Shown one piece after another: positions 19,906 through 26,819 of a stretch of DNA of 57,377 nucleotides. Source of the stretch: Acidisoma sp. L85. GTDB lineage: Bacteria; Pseudomonadota; Alphaproteobacteria; Acetobacterales; Acetobacteraceae. Position 1 is the first letter of the stretch. Each line of letters starts with the position of its first letter. The stretch covers positions 18,095 through 75,471 of the forward strand of contig NZ_LMUQ01000052.1 of assembly GCF_009765865.1 (NCBI RefSeq), in the 5' to 3' direction. The translations under genes were made by a program, and so were the position numbers. The notes beneath the pieces are model-generated. The model was not told the origin of the DNA and made no database searches. It saw only the letters and a list, made by a program, of their open reading frames with translations.

Positions 19906-20898
19906 ATGTCCCAGGCCGAAAGGCAAGTTCCCTCCCGGACCGCGGAAGACCGGATCCAGGAGATTAAGGCGTCCGCGCACTTGATGACGCTCGACACAGG
20001 GCTTTTTTGCCTGGTGAATGGCTCGACGCCACCGCCGCAGGGCGTGCTCGCCGGTGTGCGCATCTCGGCGGTTGACCCGGCGGATCGGCGTGTCGCGATT
20101 ACCGGCTTTCGCAGTGACGGATGGCTGGATGGGGCGGGTGATTCCGCTTTGATCCGGGTTCAGAACGGACCGGCCCAGATTTTGGTCACGATCTACCAAA
20201 GTGCGACAGGACCTGAAAATCCACCAAAGCTGCGTGTTCTGCGCCTCACCGATTCGGTTCCGACCAAGGAGGCGCCGCAGGCCGGACCCGTGGCTGGCGC
20301 CGCGCCGGCTCCCGTCATGGTGCTGAGCGGGCATCACGACGTCGTCGCGCATATGCAACGGGCGGGCGATGTCGGCCGGCCCTTCGGAGAGTGGCTCGGT
20401 GACCAAGGCGGCCGCAAATGGATCGAAGGCTTCAGTATTACGCCACCTGAGGGGCTAACGCCCGCTGACATCACCTATCAGGCCGTGCTCGGCCGCGGCT
20501 GGCTGTCGCCGTGGTCAGAGGCTGGGCAGTTCTGCGGCAGCCGTGGCATGGCCCTCCCGATCCTCGGCGTGAAGATCAAGCTCAGCCCTAAGGCCGCCGA
20601 GCGCTATGCCCTGAGCTACGAGGCGACCTTCGTGGACGGCTCGGCAGTGGGTCCGTTGGATTCGGACGAGAGTTGCGAAACCGCAGCCCTCGCGCCACTC
20701 GAGGCTTTACGCATCTCGCTCGTTGCAAAAGCGAGCGGCACCGCCTCGGTCCAGGCCGTGCCCGTGTCGGCTGACCCGGCGAAGGCCGCCAAGCCGCAGG
20801 TTGTCCCTAAGCCCGCAGTGGTTAAGCCAGCCCCGGCACCAACGCCCGCTTCAACCGCCGCCGAGGCCGCGAAGAAGGTACCCCCACGCCGCCGCTGA
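19906..20898 (+). CDS. Protein with one ChW-like repeat and a Pro/Ala/Lys-rich tail (330 aa)
   Basis: I recognise no named family over the full length. Residues about 185-235 (ITYQAVLGRGWLSPW, then GQFCGSRGMALPILGVKIKL) match the layout of the ChW repeat (Y-x-V, GW, W, G-Q, G-x-G, IKL), a motif known mainly from Clostridium surface proteins. The last about 55 residues are rich in Pro, Ala and Lys and end in PPRRR. There is no signal peptide. The start ATG 19906 has a GAGG ribosome site. The gene lies between two glycosyltransferase genes, 27 bp upstream of the second, so a role in surface glycan or adhesin biology is likely. It could also be the substrate of the nearby exporter; this is speculative. 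Confidence 0.75.
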   Translation: MSQAERQVPSRTAEDRIQEIKASAHLMTLDTGLFCLVNGSTPPPQGVLAGVRISAVDPADRRVAITGFRSDGWLDGAGDSALIRVQNGPAQILVTIYQSATGPENPPKLRVLRLTDSVPTKEAPQAGPVAGAAPAPVMVLSGHHDVVAHMQRAGDVGRPFGEWLGDQGGRKWIEGFSITPPEGLTPADITYQAVLGRGWLSPWSEAGQFCGSRGMALPILGVKIKLSPKAAERYALSYEATFVDGSAVGPLDSDESCETAALAPLEALRISLVAKASGTASVQAVPVSADPAKAAKPQVVPKPAVVKPAPAPTPASTAAEAAKKVPPRRR

Positions 20899-20925
20899 GA
20901 TCACGCACCGTCTGACGAGGCCGAC

Positions 20926-22182
20926 TTGCGATTTCTCATCGTCCACCAGAATTTCCCGGGGCAGTTCTTCCACCTCGTGAGATCCCTGACGGAGGCGGGC
21001 CACGAGGTCATCTTCCTGAGCGAGCCCAATGCGAACCATATGCCGGAGGTTCGCAAGGTCTCTTATGTCTCGCCGCGCATCTCGGAAGCGGTCGTGCATC
21101 CGCATGCGCGGGAGTTCGAGCTTGCGCTGCGGCGCGGGGAGGCAGCCGCCACCGCGGCGCGCCAGATCAAGGCTCTCGGCTTTACCCCCGATATCATCAT
21201 CGGTCATCATGGCTGGGGCGAGTTGCTGAACCTGCGCGACGTCTTCCCCTCGACGCCGCTGCTTGGCTATTTTGAATTCTACTACAATGTCGCCGGCCAG
21301 GATGTCGGCTTTGATCCGGAATTCGTCATGCCGGAGCAGAGCTTCCCCGGCGTGCGCGCGAAAAATGCCGTCAACCTGCTTGCGCTCGATCTCAAGAACT
21401 GCATCGGGCAGACGCCGACGGTATGGCAGCGGAATACCTACCCGGACTGGGCAAGGAGTCGCATAGAATTGCTGCCGGAAGGCGTCGATCTCCAAACTTG
21501 CAGTCCCACTCAGCGTGCGGCTCGAATCTTTACAATGCCGGATGGCTACAAGCTTGCGCCCCGCGCGCCGCTCGTCACCTTCATCGCTCGCAACCTGGAG
21601 CCCTATCGCGGCTTCCATAGCTTCATGCGCTCCCTCCCGCATCTGCTGGACGCCAATCCGGAACTGCATGTGTCGATCGTCGGCATTGATCGCACGGGCT
21701 ATGGCGCACCGCCCGCCGACGGCACCACTTGGCGCGTGCATATGGAAGCTGAACTCGCGGGCAAGCTCGATCTGTCTCGCATTCATTTCCTGGGCCAAGT
21801 GCAGTTCGAAACGCATGTCGAGCTACTTCGCCGCTCGGACGCGCATGTGTATTTGACCTATCCCTTCGTCGCCTCTTGGTCCCTTCGCGAGGCGATGGCA
21901 ATCGGCTGCGCCATCGTCGCGAGCGACACCACGCCGGTGCATGAATTCATCACGCATGAGGAGACGGGTCTCCTCACCCCGTTCCACGACCCGGAGGCAT
22001 TGGCCGCTTCGGTTTTGCGCCTATTGCAGGACCGCAAACTCAACCGCGACTTGCGGCTTCGCGCGCGCGCCTTTGCCGAGCGCGAACTCGATCTGCGCGA
22101 TTACCTTCGCCACTACGGCGATCTCATCGAACGACTGACTGGCAAGACCTTGGCGCGGAGCGCGAGAGAGAAGAAGAACTAG
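20926..22182 (+). CDS. GT4-family glycosyltransferase (418 aa)
   Basis: The N-terminus RFLIVHQNFPGQFFHLVRSL is characteristic of a group of bacterial GT-B enzymes with a Glyco_trans_4-like N-domain. The C-terminal donor domain has FIARNLEPYRGFHSFMRSLP and the region SWSLREAMAIGCAIVASDT followed by HDPEAL. It transfers a sugar from a nucleotide donor, probably in surface polysaccharide or glycoprotein assembly. The start is TTG 20926 with TGACGAGG upstream, because the conserved N-terminus begins there and no ATG is available. It is the last clear gene of the plus-strand locus that begins at 10.7 kb. Confidence 0.88.
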   Translation: MRFLIVHQNFPGQFFHLVRSLTEAGHEVIFLSEPNANHMPEVRKVSYVSPRISEAVVHPHAREFELALRRGEAAATAARQIKALGFTPDIIIGHHGWGELLNLRDVFPSTPLLGYFEFYYNVAGQDVGFDPEFVMPEQSFPGVRAKNAVNLLALDLKNCIGQTPTVWQRNTYPDWARSRIELLPEGVDLQTCSPTQRAARIFTMPDGYKLAPRAPLVTFIARNLEPYRGFHSFMRSLPHLLDANPELHVSIVGIDRTGYGAPPADGTTWRVHMEAELAGKLDLSRIHFLGQVQFETHVELLRRSDAHVYLTYPFVASWSLREAMAIGCAIVASDTTPVHEFITHEETGLLTPFHDPEALAASVLRLLQDRKLNRDLRLRARAFAERELDLRDYLRHYGDLIERLTGKTLARSAREKKN

Positions 22183-22640
22183 TGAAAACCGGCGCCGGCC
22201 AAGGCTGCGGACGTCATCCTCAGAGGGGCAAGACTACATGTCTGCTCGAGACGTATTTGTTAGCACTTGGTACTCAGCTCCCAACAAGCACGCTTTGCGA
22301 GCATTAAGAGACGCGCGCCGTACCGCCAGTTTCTGCGCCGATGTGGGTGGTAGCTAATCGACCTCACCGCAAATTTGTTGCCAGCGAAACCGTTTGGAAA
22401 GTGTTGTCTGGTACGGTCCACGCCTGCAACCAAATAGCGAGACGCAGACTTCGGCATCAGGATTGTCAGCTAGCAGAAATTCGCCCACATCGATTTCGTC
22501 CGAAGAGCGCCGGGCTGGAGCTCATGTTTTGGCTTGATATCACCGCAATGCAGAAACTGCGCGATGCCTGGATCAAAGCTGGAAAGACGTTGCCGATAGC
22601 CCTTAAACCTCAAAACGTCAGGCAAGTATCGGAGTAACCG
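22183..22640. other. Lower-GC stretch with two short doubtful reading frames
   Basis: Base composition drops visibly here compared with both sides. A 39-codon frame starts at ATG 22238 behind a fair AGGGG ribosome site and ends at about 22357. A 98-codon frame runs 22341-22637 in another phase. Neither resembles a family I know. The pattern fits a decayed or frameshifted gene, or recently acquired DNA, but real small genes cannot be excluded. Confidence 0.3.
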
Positions 22641-22646
22641 CATATT

Positions 22647-22677
22647 GAGCGGCGCTGTGACGACTACGGCGCCGCTC
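22647..22677. terminator. Bidirectional hairpin between convergent transcription units
   Basis: GAGCGGCGC and its perfect 9-base complement GCGCCGCTC flank a 13-nt loop. It lies between the plus-strand glycan locus and the 3' end of the minus-strand outer-membrane factor gene (22724). It has no long U-run, so its efficiency as a terminator is uncertain. Confidence 0.5.
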
Positions 22678-22723
22678 GCTGCGACGAGGAGTCATGAAAC
22701 CTCCTGTCAGCGGCTACCGCGCC

Positions 22724-24349
22724 TCAGCTCGCATTGCCTCGTGTAATCGCCGTCTTCAACGTTTGACCGACGGACGCATTCGGCGGAGCCTCGATGCCCG
22801 GGGTTGGGAAGACATCTTCCCAGCCGCCGCCTAGCGCGAGATACAACGCGACCAAGTTAGTCGCGACCTTTGCCGTGCTGTCCTGGTAATCGCGCTGAGT
22901 CGTCAACACGGCCTGCTGCGCATTGAGCACATCGAGGTAAGTCGCGATGCCCTCGGTGTAGCGCTGCTGCGCCAGGCCGAGCGCCTGCTCATTGGCCTGA
23001 ACCGCCTTGCGCAACACGCGCCGCCGCTGCTGCTCCTTGTCATAGGCGGTCAGCGCATTGTCGACATCGGAGAAAGCCTGCAGCACTGTCTTGTCATAGG
23101 CGATCATCATCTCGCGCTGCTGCTGGCGGCGCAGATGCAGGGTATCGACAAGCTTGCCGCCCTCGAAGATCGGCACGGATACAGCGCCGCCCAGGATGTA
23201 GGTCCGCGCCGCGAGGTTGAAGAGATTCTCGGTATTGTCAGCCTGGAAGCCGAACGAGCCCAGAAGATTGAAACTCGGGAAGAAGGCCGCGACCGCGACG
23301 CCGATATTGGCCGTCGCCGCATGAAGATTGGCCTCCGCCGCAACGATATCGGGCCGCCGCCGCAACAGCTCGGATGGCAGACCGATGGGAATCTTCGGTG
23401 GCGTCGGCGGCACGACCTCGGTCTGCTGCAATTCCGACCGCAATGCGTTCGGACCTTCGCCGAGCAATAGGCTCAAGGCATTGATCTGCGCGGCCACCTG
23501 CTGCTCCGCCAGCGGCAGCGTCGCCAGAGTCGTGTCGAGCTGTGCCTGCTCCCGCGCCACGTCGAGTTCGTTGGTCAGGCCGGCGGTTGCGCGCTGCTGC
23601 GTGAGGCTGAGAAGATTCTGCGCCGTCTTCACGTTGTTCTGCGCGATGATGAGCTGCGCCTGGGCGTTGCGGAGCTGGATATAGTCGCGCGCCACCTCGG
23701 CGATGGTCTGGATGAGAACGCCACGTCGCTCCTCCTCGGTCGCTTCGAGCTGGGCGTTTCCAGCCTCAACCTGGCGTCGCACCTTGCCCCAGAGATCGAC
23801 CGACCACATGGCGTCGAAGCCGTACTGGTAGATCGAGAGCGGGTTGATGTCGCTGCTGCCGGAGGATTGGCCCGTCGAGCTGGCGGACGGCGCGCCGCCA
23901 CCGAGGGAAAGCCCGTTATCGCTCGGCTTGACATAGGCGCCCACCGCGCTGCCGGAGGCCGTGGGGAAGAACCCCGCCGCGGTAACGCCCACGCTGTAGC
24001 GCGCCTCCGCCACCCGGATGGTCGCGGTCTGCACGTCAAGATTCTGTGAGGCTGCCCGCTGCTCCAGCGAATTGAGCTCCGGATCGCGAAAACTCTCCCA
24101 CCAGGCGATGTCGGCGGGCTTCGCGACAGGTTGACTGGCAGCAGTGAGCGGTGGCCGATTTGAGAACCAGCCGAGAGGGTTAAGGGGCGATACGGGACGA
24201 TGGTAGTCTGGCCCAACCGTGCAACTGGCAGCCGTCAAAGCAACTAACGAAATACCTGTCCGAGCAATTGCCCGACGGAAGGAGCCTCTGTGCCCTTTGC
24301 CCGCTGTAGCCACCACCAGCATTTGCTCCCCAGCTCCGTCACGCGACAT
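22724..24349 (-). CDS. NodT/OprM-type outer-membrane efflux lipoprotein
   Basis: A 541-aa TolC-like outer-membrane factor. It has a lipoprotein-type N-terminus ending in TAASCTVGPDYHRP, the standard start of mature NodT-family proteins. Two repeated OEP halves follow: the first begins near WWESFRDPELNSLEQRA and the second includes LPSELLRRRPDIVAAEANL and VPIFEGGKL. It would form the outer-membrane exit duct for a tripartite pump. No RND pump or adaptor gene is beside it. The ABC exporter/HlyD pair 8-12 kb away is a possible partner. It is divergent from a tetR gene, with a palindromic operator candidate between them. ATG 24349 is used; a slightly later start is possible. Confidence 0.92.
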   Translation of the reverse strand: MSRDGAGEQMLVVATAGKGHRGSFRRAIARTGISLVALTAASCTVGPDYHRPVSPLNPLGWFSNRPPLTAASQPVAKPADIAWWESFRDPELNSLEQRAASQNLDVQTATIRVAEARYSVGVTAAGFFPTASGSAVGAYVKPSDNGLSLGGGAPSASSTGQSSGSSDINPLSIYQYGFDAMWSVDLWGKVRRQVEAGNAQLEATEEERRGVLIQTIAEVARDYIQLRNAQAQLIIAQNNVKTAQNLLSLTQQRATAGLTNELDVAREQAQLDTTLATLPLAEQQVAAQINALSLLLGEGPNALRSELQQTEVVPPTPPKIPIGLPSELLRRRPDIVAAEANLHAATANIGVAVAAFFPSFNLLGSFGFQADNTENLFNLAARTYILGGAVSVPIFEGGKLVDTLHLRRQQQREMMIAYDKTVLQAFSDVDNALTAYDKEQQRRRVLRKAVQANEQALGLAQQRYTEGIATYLDVLNAQQAVLTTQRDYQDSTAKVATNLVALYLALGGGWEDVFPTPGIEAPPNASVGQTLKTAITRGNAS

Positions 24350-24440
24350 TCAATACCTCGCCGCGCACCCTTAGGGCAGCGCAGTGCTTCCCTGCGGCGC
24401 GGCCTGGAGACGCATCCTGGAGCCAGGGTTAGGACCGATG

Positions 24441-24455
24441 ACCGAACCGTTCGGT
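24441..24455. promoter_or_regulatory. 15-bp palindrome, candidate TetR operator
   Basis: ACCGAAC-C-GTTCGGT is a perfect inverted repeat with 7-bp half-sites and one central base. It lies in the divergent region, 66 bp upstream of the tetR start and about 92 bp upstream of the outer-membrane factor start. This size and place are typical of operators bound by TetR-family dimers controlling themselves and a divergent efflux gene. Confidence 0.7.
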
Positions 24456-24520
24456 TATCGTCTTGTATGATAGGAACGTCCCCGTCATTGTCAAACGGCG
24501 CCGGGCGCGGATGGATCACA

Positions 24521-25156
24521 ATGAGCGGGTTAGACGACAGCATTTCCGACAGCCTCTCGCCTGAGCGGCGGCGGGCGATCCTGGATGGCGCGGGCCGGAT
24601 TTTCGCGCGGGATGGCTATGAAGGTGCCAGCATGGCCCAGATCGCGCGGGAGGTCGGAGTCTCCAAGGGGACGCTGTATAATTACTTCCCAGGGAAGGCG
24701 GCCCTGTTCAGCAGCTTCGTCGCCGATGGCTGCGACGAGCGGGTAAAGCCCATCTTCGAGACCCCATCCGAGATCGAGGCGCCGGATGAGATCCTCCGCC
24801 GGCTCGGCATGGTAATCATGGAGATGCTGCTGTCGCCCTTCCGGCAGGCGATCCACCGCATGGTGGTGTCCGAGGCCGGCAAATTCCCCGAACTCGCCCG
24901 TGCCTTCTTCGAGGCCGGGCCGCAGCGCGCCCTGAGCTACCTATCGCAATGGCTGGCGCAGGAGGATGCGCGCGGGCGGCTGGTGGTGCCGGATCCGGCC
25001 TTTGCCGCCGAGCAGTTCTTCGCGCTGTGTCAGACCAAGATCGTCATGCGCGCGCGGCTGAGGCTGATCGAGACGGCCGACCCGGCGGAGGTCGACCGTG
25101 TCGTCGAAGGCGCCATTAGCCTGTTCCTGAAATCCTACGCCCCACCGGGGCGCTGA
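24521..25156 (+). CDS. TetR/AcrR-family transcriptional repressor (211 aa)
   Basis: The N-terminal helix-turn-helix domain is clear: RRAILDGAGRIFARDGYEGA, then MAQIAREVGVSKGTLYNYF, the TetR recognition region. The C-terminal helical ligand domain includes the stretch PELARAFFEAGPQRAL and resembles the AcrR/RutR-like C-terminal types. It is expected to repress the divergent outer-membrane efflux gene and itself through the palindrome at 24441-24455. The start at ATG 24521 fits the usual family length; a longer in-frame extension upstream to 24290 would run through the operator and is rejected. It is followed by repeat copy A. Confidence 0.9.
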   Translation: MSGLDDSISDSLSPERRRAILDGAGRIFARDGYEGASMAQIAREVGVSKGTLYNYFPGKAALFSSFVADGCDERVKPIFETPSEIEAPDEILRRLGMVIMEMLLSPFRQAIHRMVVSEAGKFPELARAFFEAGPQRALSYLSQWLAQEDARGRLVVPDPAFAAEQFFALCQTKIVMRARLRLIETADPAEVDRVVEGAISLFLKSYAPPGR

Positions 25157-25243
25157 TCCGCCGGACACGCGGCAGTCTTTGAGGGCCTGCAATCTTCGAG
25201 CGCTGGGCGTGATGATCTAATACTGAACTGTGGTCTAAAGCTC

Positions 25244-25342
25244 CGTCATGGCGCGCGAAGGCGTGCCATCCACGCCTTCTTCGTCTCGCAAGCAAAGGCG
25301 TGGATGCTCGGCCGCGGGCGCCCGCCTTCGCCGAGCATGACG
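25244..25342 (+). repeat. Cloverleaf palindromic repeat, copy A
   Basis: The core begins CGTCATG and ends CATGACG (closing stem) and contains three hairpin arms. Arm 1 is GGCGCGC/GCGTGCC (one G-T pair). Arm 2 is CCACGCCTT/AAGGCGTGG. Arm 3 is GCTCGGC/GCCGAGC, enlarged by a nested 12-bp palindrome at 25314-25325. Homology with copy B extends outwards: an 18-bp identical block lies at 25205-25222 and AAGACATCC at 25369-25377. The copy sits between convergent tetR and doxX. Confidence 0.88.
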
Positions 25343-25416
25343 TGGTGGAGTAAGCACGGTTCGAATCGAAGACATCCTCGCCCGAGCCACCGAACTTCAA
25401 AAGGTCGTCCGCCGCC

Positions 25417-25842
25417 TCAGGCTAGTCTGAGAGCCGCATCGACGGAGTATCTACCGGCGCCGCTGACATACAGCACGAAAAGGCCGCCTATGATGCTGAC
25501 GTTTTTGTAGAAATTGATCATGCTCTCGATATGCTCCGGTCCCGTCACCGACCAGTAGTGGTGACCGATGAGTGCTGTGCCGAGTGTGTAGAGCGCCATT
25601 AGAAGCGCCAAGGGTCGCGTCAGAAAGCCGATGATGATCGCTAACGCGACGAAGACCTCCATGATGACCGCAATTGCCGTGGCGAGAACGGGCATCGGCG
25701 TGCCGATATGCGCGAAATAGCCCTCGGTTCCGCTGAAATTCATCAACTTTCCCCATCCGAAGATGAGAAAGAGTGCCATCAAAAGAATCCGCCCCACGAG
25801 AAGAACTTCGTTTCGAACTTTACTCGCGCCAAAATCATTCAT
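25417..25842 (-). CDS. DoxX family membrane protein (141 aa)
   Basis: A small inner-membrane protein with four predicted helices, including LLVGRILLMALFLIFGWGKL and IAVIMEVFVALAIIIGFLTR, and the conserved DoxX pattern (FGWGKL, the Glu-containing second helix, and the HHYW region before the last helix). Members are linked to quinone or redox functions and stress, but the exact role of this one is unknown. The ATG at 25842 has a GAGGG ribosome site; upstream in-frame residues look non-coding. It ends facing copy A of the palindromic repeat. Confidence 0.85.
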   Translation of the reverse strand: MNDFGASKVRNEVLLVGRILLMALFLIFGWGKLMNFSGTEGYFAHIGTPMPVLATAIAVIMEVFVALAIIIGFLTRPLALLMALYTLGTALIGHHYWSVTGPEHIESMINFYKNVSIIGGLFVLYVSGAGRYSVDAALRLA

Positions 25843-26255
25843 CACGTTGATACCCTCATCATTTGAAATCCTTCGCGCCGAACGCGTTGGTATGCATGAC
25901 GACATTCCTCCGCGCGAAGCTGGGAGCACCAACGTCGACGAGAATGATCGTCTGTATCTTTCTATCGGCCATTCAAGCGAATCCGCCTGGCCCGACTCGC
26001 CAGTTGTTGGGCGGCAAATCTAGCCTCCAATGCCAACGGCTGCCAGTCTTTCTCGTTCGCCCGTAAAGCCGGCCTGTCGGTCTGTCTGTCCGGGCGAAAC
26101 GGCCGGCTTCTGATCTTCCTGCACTCCAGAGACAGGTTTCGAGTGAAGTTCCTGCAAGGAATTTGTCCCTCGCCTAGCCCGGCTTTTCGTGCGACGACTG
26201 GTACTTGAGCGATTCGCTTCTGGACGGCCAACATAAATTGCGGGGAAACCGAGGA
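25843..26255. promoter_or_regulatory. Divergent intergenic region between doxX and the TPR lipoprotein
   Basis: This region of about 410 bases separates two diverging genes and must hold both promoters, but no clear -35/-10 pair stands out. No convincing gene was found in it. It contains the crossed pair of inverted repeats listed separately at 26055-26109. Confidence 0.4.
26055..26109 (+). other. Crossed inverted repeats with pseudoknot-like potential
   Basis: TTCGCCCG (26056-26063) can pair with CGGGCGAA (26091-26098). AAGCCGGCC (26066-26074) can pair with GGCCGGCTT (26101-26109). The two perfect stems (8 and 9 bp) cross, giving an H-type pseudoknot topology or two alternative hairpins. 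They lie about 150 nt upstream of the TPR lipoprotein start, so a structured 5' leader is possible. Confidence 0.4.
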
Positions 26256-26603
26256 ATGCGCGACAAGTGGATGCTGTTAATTGCGCTGGCCACAATGGCC
26301 GGCCTCAGCAGTTGCGCGGCGCCTCCCGCCAATCAGCTCGCATCTGGCTGCCCCTATTCGGGGGCGGATCAACCCACTCTCAGCCAACGCATGGCCCTTG
26401 ACTGCGAGGGGAAATACTACCTGAAAAAGGGAAAGTACGACCACGCGATCAAGAATTTCGACGAGGCGATACGGATCGATCCGACCCACGCGCAGACTTA
26501 TTATAACCGAAGCCTAACATATCGCGCTCTCGGCGAAACGGCCGATGCCGATGCGGATCTGGCGAAGGCGCGCCAGCTCGATCCGTCCATTCCTCAGAAT
26601 TAG
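26256..26603 (+). CDS. Small TPR-repeat lipoprotein (115 aa)
   Basis: It has a lipoprotein signal peptide (MRDKWMLLIALATMAGLSSC, with lipobox LSSC), so it should be lipidated and anchored to the outer or inner membrane. The rest carries about two TPR units (YLKKGKYDHAIKNFDEAIRI and YYNRSLTYRALGETADADAD), a protein-interaction fold. The ATG at 26256 is chosen because it gives a proper signal peptide; a TTG at 26205 is an alternative. The TAG stop touches the left flank of repeat copy B. The specific role is unknown. Confidence 0.82.
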   Translation: MRDKWMLLIALATMAGLSSCAAPPANQLASGCPYSGADQPTLSQRMALDCEGKYYLKKGKYDHAIKNFDEAIRIDPTHAQTYYNRSLTYRALGETADADADLAKARQLDPSIPQN

Positions 26604-26639
26604 GGCGTGATGATCTAATAGAACGGCGCCCCAGAGATC

Positions 26640-26727
26640 CGTCATGGCACGCGAAGGCGTGCCATCCACGTCTTGCCTTAGTGAAGCAAGCAAAGACGCG
26701 GATGCCCGGCCTTCGCCGAGCATGACG
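26640..26727 (+). repeat. Cloverleaf palindromic repeat, copy B
   Basis: Same plan as copy A: closing stem CGTCATG/CATGACG, arm 1 GGCACGC/GCGTGCC, arm 2 CCACGTCTT/AAGACGCGG and arm 3 GCCCGGC/GCCGAGC (one mismatch). Relative to the other copies, arm 2 carries a paired change (CGCC/GGCG to CGTC/GACG), which keeps the stem. The identical 18-bp left flank lies at 26603-26620. It sits between the convergent TPR lipoprotein and Kef antiporter genes. Confidence 0.9.
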
Positions 26728-26819
26728 TGGCGGAATGACTAGGTTTCTACCCAAGACATCCCGGTCTGGATGTCGGAAACTCACGCTCCTAGCGATCGCC
26801 CTGCCTGTCAGTCGATCGT

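Noticed and set aside
26205-26255. TTG start for the TPR lipoprotein
   Set aside because: It would add 17 polar residues in front of a good lipoprotein signal peptide starting at ATG 26256.
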